Positions 51,132-60,354 are shown, numbered from the stretch's first letter. The stretch is DNA of 64,000 bases from an uncultured Pseudomonadota bacterium (GCA_937912125.1 CALDOK010000192.1:1-64000); one strand, 5' to 3'. Made by a program: numbers and translations. Notes: generated from the sequence alone by a model not told the origin.

Positions 51132-52307
51132 CTAACCCTCCAGGAAGTGCTCCAGATCTGAGCGCGTGGGCTGGTAGTCCGGGCGCGGCCTGCCGATCCA
51201 GGTGCAGAGGTAGCCGTCATGGACGCGCTGCCCGGCGGTCTGGGCGATGGAGAGTGGGGTCGGAAGGGCGGGCGGGCGGCCGTGGTCCCGCTGGTAGTCC
51301 AGTGGGCAGTAGGGGTCTTTGGTCTCCAGGCTGCCGTGGACCAACCACGCTCGGGATGCGCAGCCTCCGCGGCAGGCCTCGAGCCAGGGGCAGTCGGCCT
51401 CCTGGCAGGCTCTGGGAACCCGCCGTCTGCGGGCCCCGAACCGGGTGAAGGGCTCGCTCTGGACGATGGCCTGGGCGGGGTCCTCGAGCAGGTCGCCAGT
51501 GCGGAAGTCATGGCTGTAGACGCAGGGACTGAGGGGCACGCAGCCGTCGGCGCTCCGGCCCTGCACGCGGAACGAGCTGTGGCCGCATGGGCAGCCCGTG
51601 GCCGGCAGATCCACCACGGCGGCCAGGCAGGCATCCCCCAGTGAGATGCAGTCGCTGTGGCGCATCAGTCGCGCGAAGCCCTCGAAGAAGGCGTCGCGGC
51701 TGGGCATGTTGGCCAGCAGTGCCGGCTGCACCGGCTGGAGCGTGTTGACCCGCAGCTCACACCCCAGCAGCCAGGCCAGGTCCATGAAGCCGTCGATGGT
51801 CTCGGCGGTGAAGCTCTCGCGGGTGGCGCAGGTGACGATGGCGCAGGGGATCCCGAGCTCGCGGCAGCGCTGCAGTGCGCGGATGACCGAGCTGAACAGC
51901 GCCGCGCCGCGGTGCTGGTCGTGCCGTCGCTGGGTTGGGAAGTCCAGGGAGAAGTCGATGTCGTTGAGGGTGGAGAGGGCGCCCGGGTGGTGGTCGTGCA
52001 GGGCGTGGAAGCTGGCGCCGTTGGTGGTGAGCCCCACCGCCAGGCCGGCCCGGTGCAGGCGCTGCAGCAGCCAGGGCAGCCGGCTGTCCTGGAGCTGCGG
52101 GCCGTGGGTGAAGATGGGCTCGTTGCCCCCCAGGTTCACCGAGCACACCCCCAGCGCCACCAGCTGCGCGATGACCCGCTCCAGCTCCTGCTCATGCAGC
52201 CCGCGAGGCTGGTGCTTTCGCTGCTCGCGGCTGTAGCAGTGGGCGCAGTGGGCGTTGCAGTGGCTGCCGATGGTCCAGCCGACGTTCCGAAAGAGGGTGT
52301 TGCTCAT
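51132..52307 (-). CDS. Radical SAM/SPASM-type protein
   Basis: 391 residues. The radical-SAM cluster motif CNAHCAHC (Cys 17, 21, 24) is near the N-terminus, followed by GGNEPIF and later a partial TIM barrel. The C-terminal third holds many cysteines (CPCGHSS, CVPLSPCVYSHDF, CQEADCPWLEACRGGC, CPLD), a SPASM-type arrangement binding auxiliary [4Fe-4S] clusters, as in peptide-modifying enzymes. The substrate is unknown. A 61-residue membrane peptide is encoded divergently, 173 bases away, and may be a partner. ATG at 52307 is chosen so that the cluster motif lies at residue 17; the frame upstream is not conserved. The gene lies 49 bases upstream of the SGNH-like gene on the same strand. Confidence 0.85.
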   Translation of the reverse strand: MSNTLFRNVGWTIGSHCNAHCAHCYSREQRKHQPRGLHEQELERVIAQLVALGVCSVNLGGNEPIFTHGPQLQDSRLPWLLQRLHRAGLAVGLTTNGASFHALHDHHPGALSTLNDIDFSLDFPTQRRHDQHRGAALFSSVIRALQRCRELGIPCAIVTCATRESFTAETIDGFMDLAWLLGCELRVNTLQPVQPALLANMPSRDAFFEGFARLMRHSDCISLGDACLAAVVDLPATGCPCGHSSFRVQGRSADGCVPLSPCVYSHDFRTGDLLEDPAQAIVQSEPFTRFGARRRRVPRACQEADCPWLEACRGGCASRAWLVHGSLETKDPYCPLDYQRDHGRPPALPTPLSIAQTAGQRVHDGYLCTWIGRPRPDYQPTRSDLEHFLEG

Positions 52308-52480
52308 GCTCTGCTGCTGTGTGGTTCGGCTGAGCCTACCAGCCCTGACGCCACCGCGGGACGGTGAATCCAGCACCGGGCTGTTGGCGCGTGCGGGCCC
52401 CTCATCGAGACTGCGGGTAATCGTATAGAGTATTATACAATAAATACCTACAGCCGACCTGTGTCGCCCTGGAGGACACC
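52308..52480. promoter_or_regulatory. Divergent promoter region with AT-rich island and inverted repeat
   Basis: 173 bases between the radical SAM gene and the 61-residue ORF. An AT-rich island (52416-52450) stands out in this GC-rich DNA. It contains TATAAT on the minus strand (52437-52432) and the imperfect inverted repeat GTATA-gagtat-TATAC (52423-52438), which could be an operator. No good -35 box is visible. GGAGG at 52471-52475 serves the plus-strand ORF. Confidence 0.45.
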
Positions 52481-52666
52481 GTGAGTGTGGAACCGCTCGG
52501 ATCGCAGGACAACAACCGGCGGACATTGCTGCTGGTGGTCTTGGCCGCCGTGTTGATGCTGGCCTGGGTGCTGGACGCCCAGCGGCGCATCGAGGCGCGG
52601 CATGCCATGGGGCCCGCGCCGAGGCGCGCGAGCCAACCCGCTAGAAGCTCGGTCTACGATCTGTGA
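52481..52666 (+). CDS. Small single-pass membrane protein
   Basis: 61 residues starting with GTG, supported by a perfect GGAGG and 5-base spacer. It has a polar start (SVEPLGSQDNNRR), one membrane helix (TLLLVVLAAVLMLAWVLD, about 15-32) and a basic, Pro/Ala-rich tail (RRIEARHAMGPAPRRASQPARSS) ending YDL. No homologous family is known to me. Its position opposite a radical SAM/SPASM gene allows the idea of a peptide substrate, but no leader/core cleavage motif or repeated Cys, Thr or Ser core is seen, so this is only speculation. Confidence 0.6.
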   Translation: MSVEPLGSQDNNRRTLLLVVLAAVLMLAWVLDAQRRIEARHAMGPAPRRASQPARSSVYDL

Positions 52667-52672
52667 GCCGAG

Positions 52673-53233
52673 CTATGGCGCCACGCCGCCGCCGCTGATG
52701 GCGATCTCGAGGGTGGGGTGGTCGGGGTCGTCGCTGACCAGGGTCAGGGTGGCGGTGTAGCTGTCCGGGGCCACGGGAGAGAAGACGACCTCGATGGACA
52801 GCTGCTCGTAGGTGGCCAGCTCAACGGGGGCCGTGGCGGTGATGGTGAACACGCCGGCGTCATCGCTGAGGGTGATGCTGGAGAGGGTGAGGGGGACGGG
52901 GCCGTTGTTGCTCACCAGCAGGGTCTGGGTGGCGGCCGTGCCCACCGCGACGGCGCCAAAGGCGAGCTCTGTGCTGTCGACCTCGATGTCGGGCTGTGCG
53001 TAGCTGTCGCTGTCCCAGCCGGCGTCGTAGCACATGACCATGGCGGAGTCGTGTTTGTCGAAGCAGCCCGCGGCGACGGCGCCCAGGCCCAGCAGCAGCC
53101 CGCCAAGGCGCAGCTTGGCCTTGAGCAGGCCGTAGCTGCGGCCCCCACTGGCCCACAGCAGGGCAGACACCAAGGCGAAGGCCAAGCCGATGCCAAGCAC
53201 TGCGGCTCCAGTCCACCAAGCGCGCTCTTCCAT
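52673..53233 (-). CDS. Membrane protein with Hydin/choice-of-anchor-D-type Ig-like domain
   Basis: 186 residues with two hydrophobic segments: TGAAVLGIGLAFALVSALLWA (about 8-29) and LGGLLLGLGAVAAGCF (about 43-58). The second is followed by a Cys, so it may also be read as a lipid-anchor site. The rest (about 80-186) is an Ig-like beta-sandwich: LAFGAVAVGTAATQTLLVSNNG and LTLSSITLSDDAGVFTITA, then VVFSPVAPDSYTATLTLVSDDPDHPTLEIAISG. This is the ASPM-SPD-2-Hydin-like choice-of-anchor-D pattern found in secreted myxobacterial proteins. ATG at 53233 has GGAGG 4 bases upstream; GTG at 53236 is the alternative. It lies 6 bases from the convergent 61-residue ORF. Confidence 0.75.
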   Translation of the reverse strand: MEERAWWTGAAVLGIGLAFALVSALLWASGGRSYGLLKAKLRLGGLLLGLGAVAAGCFDKHDSAMVMCYDAGWDSDSYAQPDIEVDSTELAFGAVAVGTAATQTLLVSNNGPVPLTLSSITLSDDAGVFTITATAPVELATYEQLSIEVVFSPVAPDSYTATLTLVSDDPDHPTLEIAISGGGVAP

Positions 53234-53290
53234 CACTCCTCCAGGGGTTGCATGCTGCCCATCATAGCAGGCTTCGGGTAGGATGACGCC

Positions 53291-54319
53291 ATGCGCTCAG
53301 CCTGGCTCATCACAGCGTTCCTGACGGCATGTCCGGCCCCTTCATCCTCGGACAGCGGACCGGATCGGCCCTTCGTCTACCCCCTGGATGATCTGCTGCG
53401 GGTGCAGCACCTGCAGGTCAAGGGCACCCACAACTCCTACCACCAGGCGCCCGATCACGACGCCGTCGCCGAGTGGAACTACAGCCACGCGCCGCTGAGG
53501 GAGCAGCTGAGCTGTGAGGGCGTGCGGCAGTTCGAGCTGGACATCCACCAGCGGTCCAGCGGCGGCTTCGACGTGTTCCACGTCCCTGTGCTGGACGAAG
53601 GCACCAGCTGCGCCACCCTGCGGCAGTGCCTGGGGGATCTGCGCTCCTGGTCAGACGCCAGCCCGGGCCACCACCCCATCTTCGTGATGATCGAGCCCAA
53701 GAACGGCTACCGGGAGGACGAGGTCGAGGACTACCTGGCGGAGCTCGAGGCCGCCATCGACGACAGCTGGCCGGATCGGCTGCTCACGCCAGATCTGGTG
53801 CAGGGCCACCACCCCGACCTGGCCACGGCGCTGGCCGCCGATGGCTGGCCGACCCTGGGAGAGGTGAGGGGGCACCTGCTGCTGTGGCTGCTGGATCGCG
53901 GCGGCTTCAGCGAAGCCTACACCCGCGGCGGCACAGACCTTGGCGGTCGCCTGATGTTCCCCCTGTCCGAGCCCGGAGACCCCTTCGCGGCTGTGATGAT
54001 GCGGGACGGGCCCGAGGGAAACGTCGAGGCCATCCAAGCCCTGGTGCAGGCGAACTACCTGGTCCGCACGCGCTCGGACTCGGGCGGCGTGGAGTCGGAG
54101 TCTGATGGGGAGGCCCGGCGCGACGCAGCCTTGGAGTCGGGGGCCACGATGATCAGCACGGACTACCCCGCGCCGGTGGAGGGCAGCGACTACTGGCTCA
54201 GGCTGCCCGAGGGCACACCGTCACGCTGCAACCCGATGACGGCGCCGCAGGAGTGCAGCTCGGAGGCCCTGGAGGATCCCAGGGCCATCGACCATCGCTG
54301 GTGCTGGCCGTCGGGCTAG
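53291..54319 (+). CDS. Ca2+-dependent phosphoinositide phospholipase C-like lipoprotein
   Basis: 342 residues with a short lipoprotein-type signal (MRSAWLITAFLTAC, Cys 14). The PLC-like TIM barrel begins near residue 36: VKGTHNSYHQAP (active-site His 46), then FELDIHQRSSGGF (second catalytic acid/base region, about 80-90), and IEPKNGY at about 136-142. This fits the bacterial Ca2+-dependent PI-PLC family (PI-PLC-C1), which cleaves phosphoinositide or glycerophosphodiester bonds. The enzyme would be surface-anchored. Asp and Glu calcium ligands appear present. It is divergent from the Hydin-domain gene and convergent with the DUF1015 gene, 8 bases apart. Confidence 0.83.
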   Translation: MRSAWLITAFLTACPAPSSSDSGPDRPFVYPLDDLLRVQHLQVKGTHNSYHQAPDHDAVAEWNYSHAPLREQLSCEGVRQFELDIHQRSSGGFDVFHVPVLDEGTSCATLRQCLGDLRSWSDASPGHHPIFVMIEPKNGYREDEVEDYLAELEAAIDDSWPDRLLTPDLVQGHHPDLATALAADGWPTLGEVRGHLLLWLLDRGGFSEAYTRGGTDLGGRLMFPLSEPGDPFAAVMMRDGPEGNVEAIQALVQANYLVRTRSDSGGVESESDGEARRDAALESGATMISTDYPAPVEGSDYWLRLPEGTPSRCNPMTAPQECSSEALEDPRAIDHRWCWPSG

Positions 54320-54327
54320 CCGCTGGG

Positions 54328-55650
54328 CTAGCCGATGCGGCGGCACTCGAGGTAGAAGCGCTTGTCCTGGGCTTCGCCCATGGAGAAGGTCTTGCGGGGC
54401 AGGGCACCGTCGAGGATCACGGAGCGGAACAGCTCGCCCTTGTCCATGCCGGGCAGGTAGAAGCCAGCGTTGCCTGGCTTGTTGCCCAGATCGTGGACCA
54501 CGTCGGTGCCGTGCACGTAGTCCAGCTCGCCGGCGCCGCCTGCGGCCATCCACTTGTCCAGGAAGCCCTGCAGGCTGCCCACGGACAGCTCGGTGGGAGG
54601 GGCGCTGAGCTCGACCACAGACAGGCCGCTCTCGAGGATCATGCCGAAGCGCTGCAGGCCCGCGGGCGCGCCATCGACGGAGGCCACCATGGCCTCGACG
54701 GAGGCGGCGGAGGTGATGGTGATGCCGGCGCCAAACTCCGCCTGCATGTCGGCCACCAGGTCTCGCCGCAGCTCGAAGATCACCCGATGGATGGGCTCGA
54801 ACTCGAGGGAGGCGTCGTAGATGTTGACCAGCTCGACCAGGGCGTAGCGGGTGGGGGACTGCATGGCGTCTGGGCCCAGCTGTTCCTTCGTGGACTCCCA
54901 GATGGCCTTGGCGGTGGCCAGGCTGTGGTTGCCGTCGCCCATGGCGTACAGCAGCACGGCGGCGTCATCGAGCCCGTAGCGCTGCAGGAAGGCGGACCGC
55001 TCGCCCAGGGCGGCCAGGGCGCCCATGGTGGCCTGCTCGGTGGCCAGGTCGTCCACCCGCCAGCCGCGGATCCGGCCGGAGCCCATCATCAGCTCGAAGT
55101 CGTAGATGGAGGTGAGCTCGGCGGTCTTGGCGGCCAGGGCGCCGATGACCGTGTCGGCGGGATCGTCGATGAGCACCATGATGTGGGGGGCCTCGAGGGG
55201 TGCGCCCTGCCGGATGCGGACCCGGGGGGGCAGCCGGTCGACGATGGTGCCCTCGGTGGCCCGCACCAGGCTGGTGGAACCCTTGGTGAAGTCGTACTGC
55301 TCGAGGTCGATGCAGAGCACCAGGCCGCGGCGCACGCTCTGGCCCACCTGGCGCTCGAGGTAGACCAGGCCGTCATGGGGTTCGAAGAGGTCCTGGTCGA
55401 TGTAGCCTTGCATGGCCTCGCGGATGGCCTGGATTCGGGCCTGGGGCTCTTCCTTGCCCAGGAAGACCTCGGGGTAGACCATGCGCAGAGTGGAGGGAGC
55501 GGCGCCTACGAGGTCGTCCGCGGCCTGCCAGTACTCGGGCTGGGAGGTGAACTGGTCGCAGGCCACCACGGCCCACTTCTCGAGGGAGTTTCCAGGGCGG
55601 GGGATCAGGATGGTGTCCACGGCGACACCGGCAGCAGGGTAGGTCCGCAT
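54328..55650 (-). CDS. DUF1015 family protein
   Basis: 440 residues matching the DUF1015 family along its length. Conserved blocks: WAVVACDQFTSQPEYW (about 27-42), RMVYPEVFLGKEE, a DLEQYDFTKGSTSLVRATEGTIVDRLPPRVRIR stretch, LLYAMGDGNHSLATAKAIWE (about 216-235), and ELVNIYDASLEFEPIHRVIF. The function of the family is unknown; the GDGNHSLA motif looks like a nucleotide- or metal-binding site. ATG at 55650 is chosen because conservation starts directly after it. It is divergent from pta with 288 bases between; no common pathway is evident. Confidence 0.9.
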   Translation of the reverse strand: MRTYPAAGVAVDTILIPRPGNSLEKWAVVACDQFTSQPEYWQAADDLVGAAPSTLRMVYPEVFLGKEEPQARIQAIREAMQGYIDQDLFEPHDGLVYLERQVGQSVRRGLVLCIDLEQYDFTKGSTSLVRATEGTIVDRLPPRVRIRQGAPLEAPHIMVLIDDPADTVIGALAAKTAELTSIYDFELMMGSGRIRGWRVDDLATEQATMGALAALGERSAFLQRYGLDDAAVLLYAMGDGNHSLATAKAIWESTKEQLGPDAMQSPTRYALVELVNIYDASLEFEPIHRVIFELRRDLVADMQAEFGAGITITSAASVEAMVASVDGAPAGLQRFGMILESGLSVVELSAPPTELSVGSLQGFLDKWMAAGGAGELDYVHGTDVVHDLGNKPGNAGFYLPGMDKGELFRSVILDGALPRKTFSMGEAQDKRFYLECRRIG

Positions 55651-55938
55651 GGCGAGGGCTCCGGAGCTCAGGGGTGGTCGCGCCAGGGCGCGTGGGGCAG
55701 CCCCTTCTAACCGCTGCTCACCCTGCTGGAGGCTGATCGATGGCACCCCGCAGGTCGGTCGTGGGCCCCTCGAAGCCTCCCTGCCTGCGCCTGCACGTCG
55801 GGTGTCCTGTGTCAGTCTCCGCGCAGGTCTCGGCTGCGGAAGATCAGCGCTGCGCTGCTCGGCGAGTCATCGGTGTGCATGGTGGAGATAGTTGCCGCCG
55901 CTGCGGCGCGAAGCCTGCCGCATCTGTCGGGAGCCGCC
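55651..55938. other. Intergenic region between DUF1015 gene and pta
   Basis: 288 bases separate the two divergent starts. I see no coding sequence, RNA gene or repeat. It must hold both promoters, but no convincing -10/-35 pair was found. The pta frame is open from 55873, but the BioD-like domain begins at the ATG 55939. Confidence 0.4.
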
Positions 55939-58074
55939 ATGGCCAGCTGCATCTACGTCACCTCCACCCACGCCGGCAGCGGCAAGACCAGCATCGCCCT
56001 GGGGCTGGTGGGGCTGCTGGAACGAAGCCTGGGCCGCGTGGCCTACTTCAAGCCCATCAGTCAGCCCCTGCCTCCGGGCGCGGTGGGCGACATCCAGCTG
56101 ATCAAGGAGGCCCTGGGCTTGCCCTACCAGCTCGGCGAGATGGGCGTGTTCACGTCGGATCAGGTGCGGCAGGCGGTGTCGGCCGGGCGCTTCGACGAGG
56201 TGGTGGACACCATCCTGGAGGCCTACCAGGCCCTGGCCGAGCGGGCGGACTTCGTGGTCATCGAGGGCACCGACTACGAGGGCGCGATGGCGAGCTTCGA
56301 GTTCGACATCAACGCCGAGCTCTCGAAGAACCTGGGCGCTCCCGTGGTGCTGGTGGCCGACGCCGAGAGCGCCTTCGAGACCACCCTGACCGGCAAGGTG
56401 CGCGACCCGCGGGCCTTCGAGACCATGCTCGAGAACGTGCGCCTGGTCAAGGAGAACCTCGAAGAGCGGCGCTGCGAGCTGCTGGGCCTGGTCTTGAACC
56501 GGGCCAACCCCGGATCGGTGGCCGATATCCGCTTGATGGCAGCGGAGCCCCTGCGGCAACTTGGCATCCGCATCCTCGGCGCCGTGCCCCGAAGCGACAG
56601 CCTGGACAAGCCCACCCTGGGCGAGATCGCCCAGGCGCTGCAGGCGCGGCTGATCTCGGGCAGGGATCGCCTGGACGTGGTGGCCCAGGTGGTACATGTG
56701 GCTGCCATGGGGCTCGATCAGGTGCTCGCGCGGCTCGAGCGAGGCGTGTTGGTGATCCTGCCGGGTGATCGCAGCGACCTGCTGCTCGGCCTGGGTGCGG
56801 CCTACGGCTCGGCCTCGGTGCCCTCGCCCTCGGGCCTGGTGATCACCGGCGACATCCCCCTGCGGCCCGACACCGAGCGGCTGTTCCTGGACCTCACCCG
56901 CCGGGAGATGCCGGTGATGGCGGTGCCTTGGAGCAGCTACGAGACGGCCTTGAAGGTCAGCGCGGTCAAGGCGCGCCTGGACCCGGGCCAGCGCACCCGC
57001 ATCGAGCTGGTCAAGAGCCTGGTGGAGGCGCACGTGGACGTGGCCCCCATCCTGGCGCGGGCAGCGGACGGCGTGGACCAGCAGCGGGTCACCCCCAAGC
57101 AGTTCTTGCACCGCATCACGGACATGGCTCGCAAGCAGCGGCGCCACATCGTGCTGCCCGAAGGCATTGACGAGCGGGTCCTGCGGGCGGCCGAGGTGGT
57201 CAAGGTGCGCGGCCTGGCGCAGCTCACCCTGCTGGGGCAGACCGACGAGCTGCGGCGCCGCATCGCGGCCTTGGGGCTCGACCTGGACGGAGTGGAGATC
57301 ATCGACCCCGCCAGCTCGCCCTGGCGGGAGGACTTCGCGCTCGAGTACCAGCGGCTGCGCGCTCACAAGAACCCCACCTTCGAGCAGGCCTTCGATCTGA
57401 TGGCCGATCCCTCCTACTTCGGCACCATGATGGTGCAGCTGGGGAGGGCCGACGGCATGGTCTCAGGCGCCATCACCACCACCGCGGCCACGCTGCGGCC
57501 GGCCCTGGAGTTCGTCCGCACGGTGGAGGGCACCAGCATCGCCTCCAGCGTGTTCTTCATGCTGCTTCCCGACACCGTGCTGGTCTACGGCGACTGCGCC
57601 GTGAACCCCAACCCCAGCGCCTCGCAGCTGGCGGACATCGCGCTGGCCAGTGCAGGCACGGCTCGGGCATTCGGGATCGAGCCCCGGGTCGCCATGCTGT
57701 CCTACTCCACAGGCGCCTCGGGGCGCGGCTCGGACGTGGACAAGGTGCGGGCGGCCACCGCCCTGGTGCGCGAGCGGGAGCCTGGGCTGGCCGTGGAAGG
57801 CCCCATCCAGTACGACGCGGCCATCGACCCGGCTGTGGCGCGCACCAAGCTGCCCGACAGCGCCGTGGCCGGCAACGCCACCGTGTTCGTCTTCCCGGAT
57901 CTGAACACCGGCAACAACACCTACAAGGCCGTGCAGCGCGCGGCGCGCGCCATCGCTGTGGGCCCGGTCATGCAGGGCCTGCGCAAGCCGGTCAACGACC
58001 TGTCCCGCGGCTGCTCCGTCCCCGACATCGTCAACACCATCGCCATCACGGCGGTGCAGTCCCAGCGCTTCTGA
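55939..58074 (+). CDS. pta: Phosphate acetyltransferase, long form with N-terminal P-loop and DRTGG-like domains
   Basis: 711 residues, the size of E. coli-type Pta. The N-terminal BioD-like P-loop domain has TSTHAGSGKTS (Walker A at about 8-18) and VVIEGTDYEG. A central DRTGG-like segment (about 210-320) precedes the catalytic C-terminal PTA_PTB domain from about 375: IVLPEGIDERVLRAAEVV, AVNPNPSASQLADIA, and NATVFVFPDLNTGNNTYKAVQRAARAIAVGPVMQGLRKPVNDLSRG. It converts acetyl-CoA plus phosphate to acetyl phosphate. Start at ATG 55939 (start of the P-loop domain) rather than the upstream extension. ackA follows 9 bases later, so both act as one operon. No PduL-type Pta is present. Confidence 0.95.
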   Translation: MASCIYVTSTHAGSGKTSIALGLVGLLERSLGRVAYFKPISQPLPPGAVGDIQLIKEALGLPYQLGEMGVFTSDQVRQAVSAGRFDEVVDTILEAYQALAERADFVVIEGTDYEGAMASFEFDINAELSKNLGAPVVLVADAESAFETTLTGKVRDPRAFETMLENVRLVKENLEERRCELLGLVLNRANPGSVADIRLMAAEPLRQLGIRILGAVPRSDSLDKPTLGEIAQALQARLISGRDRLDVVAQVVHVAAMGLDQVLARLERGVLVILPGDRSDLLLGLGAAYGSASVPSPSGLVITGDIPLRPDTERLFLDLTRREMPVMAVPWSSYETALKVSAVKARLDPGQRTRIELVKSLVEAHVDVAPILARAADGVDQQRVTPKQFLHRITDMARKQRRHIVLPEGIDERVLRAAEVVKVRGLAQLTLLGQTDELRRRIAALGLDLDGVEIIDPASSPWREDFALEYQRLRAHKNPTFEQAFDLMADPSYFGTMMVQLGRADGMVSGAITTTAATLRPALEFVRTVEGTSIASSVFFMLLPDTVLVYGDCAVNPNPSASQLADIALASAGTARAFGIEPRVAMLSYSTGASGRGSDVDKVRAATALVREREPGLAVEGPIQYDAAIDPAVARTKLPDSAVAGNATVFVFPDLNTGNNTYKAVQRAARAIAVGPVMQGLRKPVNDLSRGCSVPDIVNTIAITAVQSQRF

Positions 58075-58083
58075 GGGTTCGCC

Positions 58084-59292
58084 ATGAAGGTCCTGGTCAT
58101 CAACGCCGGCAGCTCCTCCATCAAGTTCGAGCTCTACGCCATGCCCCAGGAGCAGGTGCTGGCCAGCGGCCTGGTGGAGCGCATCGGAGAGTCAACCAGT
58201 CGCCTGGTGTGGCGGGACGCTCGGGATGGGCGGCACACGCTGGAGCGCCCCATCCAGGACCACGCCGCGGGGCTCGAGCTGGTGCTCTCCTTGCTCTGCT
58301 CCGGGACCGATGCGCCCATGGAGAGCCTGGACGAGATCGGTGCCGTGGGGCACCGGGTGGTCCACGGCGGCGAGGCCTTCTCCCAGACAGTGGGCGTCAC
58401 CGCCGAGGTCGAGGCTGCCATCCAGGCCCACGCGGTGCTGGCCCCTCTGCACAACCCGCCCAACTTGCTGGGCATCCGCGTGGCCCGCCAGGTCCTGCCC
58501 GACGTGCCCCAGGTGGCCGTCTTCGACACCGCCTTCCACCAGACCCTGCCGCCCCACGCCTACCTCTACGCTCTGCCCGCCGAGCTGTACCGGGAGCACC
58601 GCGTGCGCCGCTACGGCTTCCACGGCATCTCCCACCGCTTCGTCGCTGGACGCGCGGCGGCCCTGCTGGGGCGGCCCCTGGAGCAGCTGCGGCTGATCTC
58701 CTGCCACCTGGGCAACGGCGCCAGCATCTGTGCCATCGAGGCGGGCCGCTCCGTGGACACCTCCATGGGCATGACCCCCCTCGAGGGCCTGGTCATGGGC
58801 ACCCGCTGCGGGGACCTCGATCCCGCGATCCCCTTGTATCTGCAGCGTCAGCTGGGCATGGACGCCGCCGAGGTGGACCGCCTGCTCAACAAGCGCAGCG
58901 GCATGCTGGGCCTGAGCGGCCGCAGCAACGATCTGCGGGAGCTCGAGCAGGCCGCGGAGTCCGGTGACGCCGACGCCGCGGTCGCGATGCAGGTCTACTG
59001 CTACCGCATCCGCAAGTACATCGGCGCCTACACCGCGGCGCTCGGCTCGGTGGACGCGCTGGTCTTCACTGCAGGTGTGGGTGAGAACTCGGACGTCGTA
59101 CGTGCGGCCGTGCTCGAGGGGCTGGCGCCCATGGGCTACGCTCTGGATCTCGACGCCAACCGGGGCTTGCGGGGCCGGGAGGCGGACATCTCCGCCGTGG
59201 ACTCTCGCGCTCGCGTGCTGGTGATCCCCACCGACGAAGAGCTGCTCATCGCACGGGATACCTACGCCCTGGCCGGGCACCGCGCGAGCTGA
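58084..59292 (+). CDS. ackA: Acetate kinase
   Basis: 402 residues, typical for AckA. Motifs: VINAGSSSIKFELY (about 4-17), RYGFHGISHRFV (about 178-189, with active-site Arg/His), LISCHLGNGASICAIEAGRSVDTSMGMTPLEGLVMGTRCGDLDPAI (about 204-249), FTAGVGENSDVVR (about 327-339). It transfers phosphate from acetyl phosphate to ADP, giving acetate and ATP, or the reverse. The gene follows pta directly and completes the acetate-forming pair. ATG at 58084. It converges on the hydrolase gene. Confidence 0.97.
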   Translation: MKVLVINAGSSSIKFELYAMPQEQVLASGLVERIGESTSRLVWRDARDGRHTLERPIQDHAAGLELVLSLLCSGTDAPMESLDEIGAVGHRVVHGGEAFSQTVGVTAEVEAAIQAHAVLAPLHNPPNLLGIRVARQVLPDVPQVAVFDTAFHQTLPPHAYLYALPAELYREHRVRRYGFHGISHRFVAGRAAALLGRPLEQLRLISCHLGNGASICAIEAGRSVDTSMGMTPLEGLVMGTRCGDLDPAIPLYLQRQLGMDAAEVDRLLNKRSGMLGLSGRSNDLRELEQAAESGDADAAVAMQVYCYRIRKYIGAYTAALGSVDALVFTAGVGENSDVVRAAVLEGLAPMGYALDLDANRGLRGREADISAVDSRARVLVIPTDEELLIARDTYALAGHRAS

Positions 59293-59324
59293 GGGATCGG
59301 GTCAGGCCCGGCGTGTGTGAGCGT

Positions 59325-60206
59325 TCACTCGGTCCCGAGGAAGGTGAGCAGGCGCTCGTTGACCTCGGCGGCCGCGTCGTGCTGCACCCAGTGGGTGGCC
59401 TGGTCGAACCAGTGCAGCTCGGCGTTGGCGCAGTGGGCTAGGCTGGGCTGGACCAGGTCGGCCCCCAGGGCGCTATCGAGCCTGCCCCAGAGCACGGCGG
59501 TGGGCGCTCGGATGAGGCCGGGGATGCGGGGGGCGGGGTGACGGATCATGGCGCGGTACCAGGCGAGCATGGCCCGGATCGCGCCGGGCTGGGTCCAGGC
59601 CTGGCGGTAGACCTCGAGGTCTTCCCGGGAGAAGGAACCCTCCTTGCTGCTGCCCTTCATCATGCCAACCAGTACACCGGCGCGTCTCCGGCCCAGCAGC
59701 CACTCCGGCAGCCAGGGAAGCTGGAAGAAGAGCATGTACCAGGAGCGCATCAGCTGGCGGGGGTTGGTCCACAGGGCCCGCAGCAGCACCGAGGGGTGAG
59801 GCACGTTGAGGATGGCCAGCCGCTCCACCCGCGCTGGCGCCCGCGCGGCCAGCCGCCAGGCCACCGCCGCGCCCCAGTCGTGGCCTACCACCGCCGCGCG
59901 CTGGAGGCCGTGGGCGTCAAGCAGCCCCAACACGTCGTCTACCAGCAGATCGATGCGGTAGTCCCGCACCGCGGTGGGCTTGGCGCTGGAGTTGTAGCCG
60001 CGCTGATCCGGGACCAACACCCGATGGCCCGCGCGGACCAGGGCGGGGATCTGGCGACGCCAGCCGTACCAGAGCTCGGGGAAGCCGTGCAGGAGCACCA
60101 CGGGCGGCCCGTCGATGGGGCCGGCGCGCACCACGTGGAGGGTCACCGCGCCCACATCGACCAGCGCATGCTCGAGGGGGATGTCGTCGATGGACTCGAT
60201 GTTCAA
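59325..60206 (-). CDS. Alpha/beta hydrolase, epoxide-hydrolase-like
   Basis: 293 residues. The oxyanion motif HGFPE (about 40-44) and the nucleophile elbow GHDWGA with Asp 110 are those of epoxide hydrolases rather than Ser esterases. WGRLDSALG near 240 supplies the second Asp, and ATHWVQHD near 273 the catalytic His. A lid region of about 100 residues sits between. Substrate unknown. It starts with TTG at 60206 with AGGTG upstream; no nearby ATG gives a full fold. It is divergent from the PQQ-propeller gene by 148 bases and convergent with ackA. Confidence 0.85.
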   Translation of the reverse strand: MNIESIDDIPLEHALVDVGAVTLHVVRAGPIDGPPVVLLHGFPELWYGWRRQIPALVRAGHRVLVPDQRGYNSSAKPTAVRDYRIDLLVDDVLGLLDAHGLQRAAVVGHDWGAAVAWRLAARAPARVERLAILNVPHPSVLLRALWTNPRQLMRSWYMLFFQLPWLPEWLLGRRRAGVLVGMMKGSSKEGSFSREDLEVYRQAWTQPGAIRAMLAWYRAMIRHPAPRIPGLIRAPTAVLWGRLDSALGADLVQPSLAHCANAELHWFDQATHWVQHDAAAEVNERLLTFLGTE

Positions 60207-60354
60207 GGTGCACCTACGCTTGTGGCGACCAAGCTACCCCGGGCGGGCTTGCCGGACAGGGAATGTCACCGGGCCTGTAGCCTGGCCCGCAGTCACCCGA
60301 CGCTGGTGCGGGCAGTGGCTCCGGACTACGCACTGCTCTCTTGGAGGTGTGATC

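Noticed and set aside
49055..51448. Plus-strand open frame of 797 codons over the SGNH-like gene
   Set aside because: Low-complexity Gly/Gln/Val/Ala-rich translation with no domain; the minus strand encodes a secreted protein with signal peptide and sorting tail.
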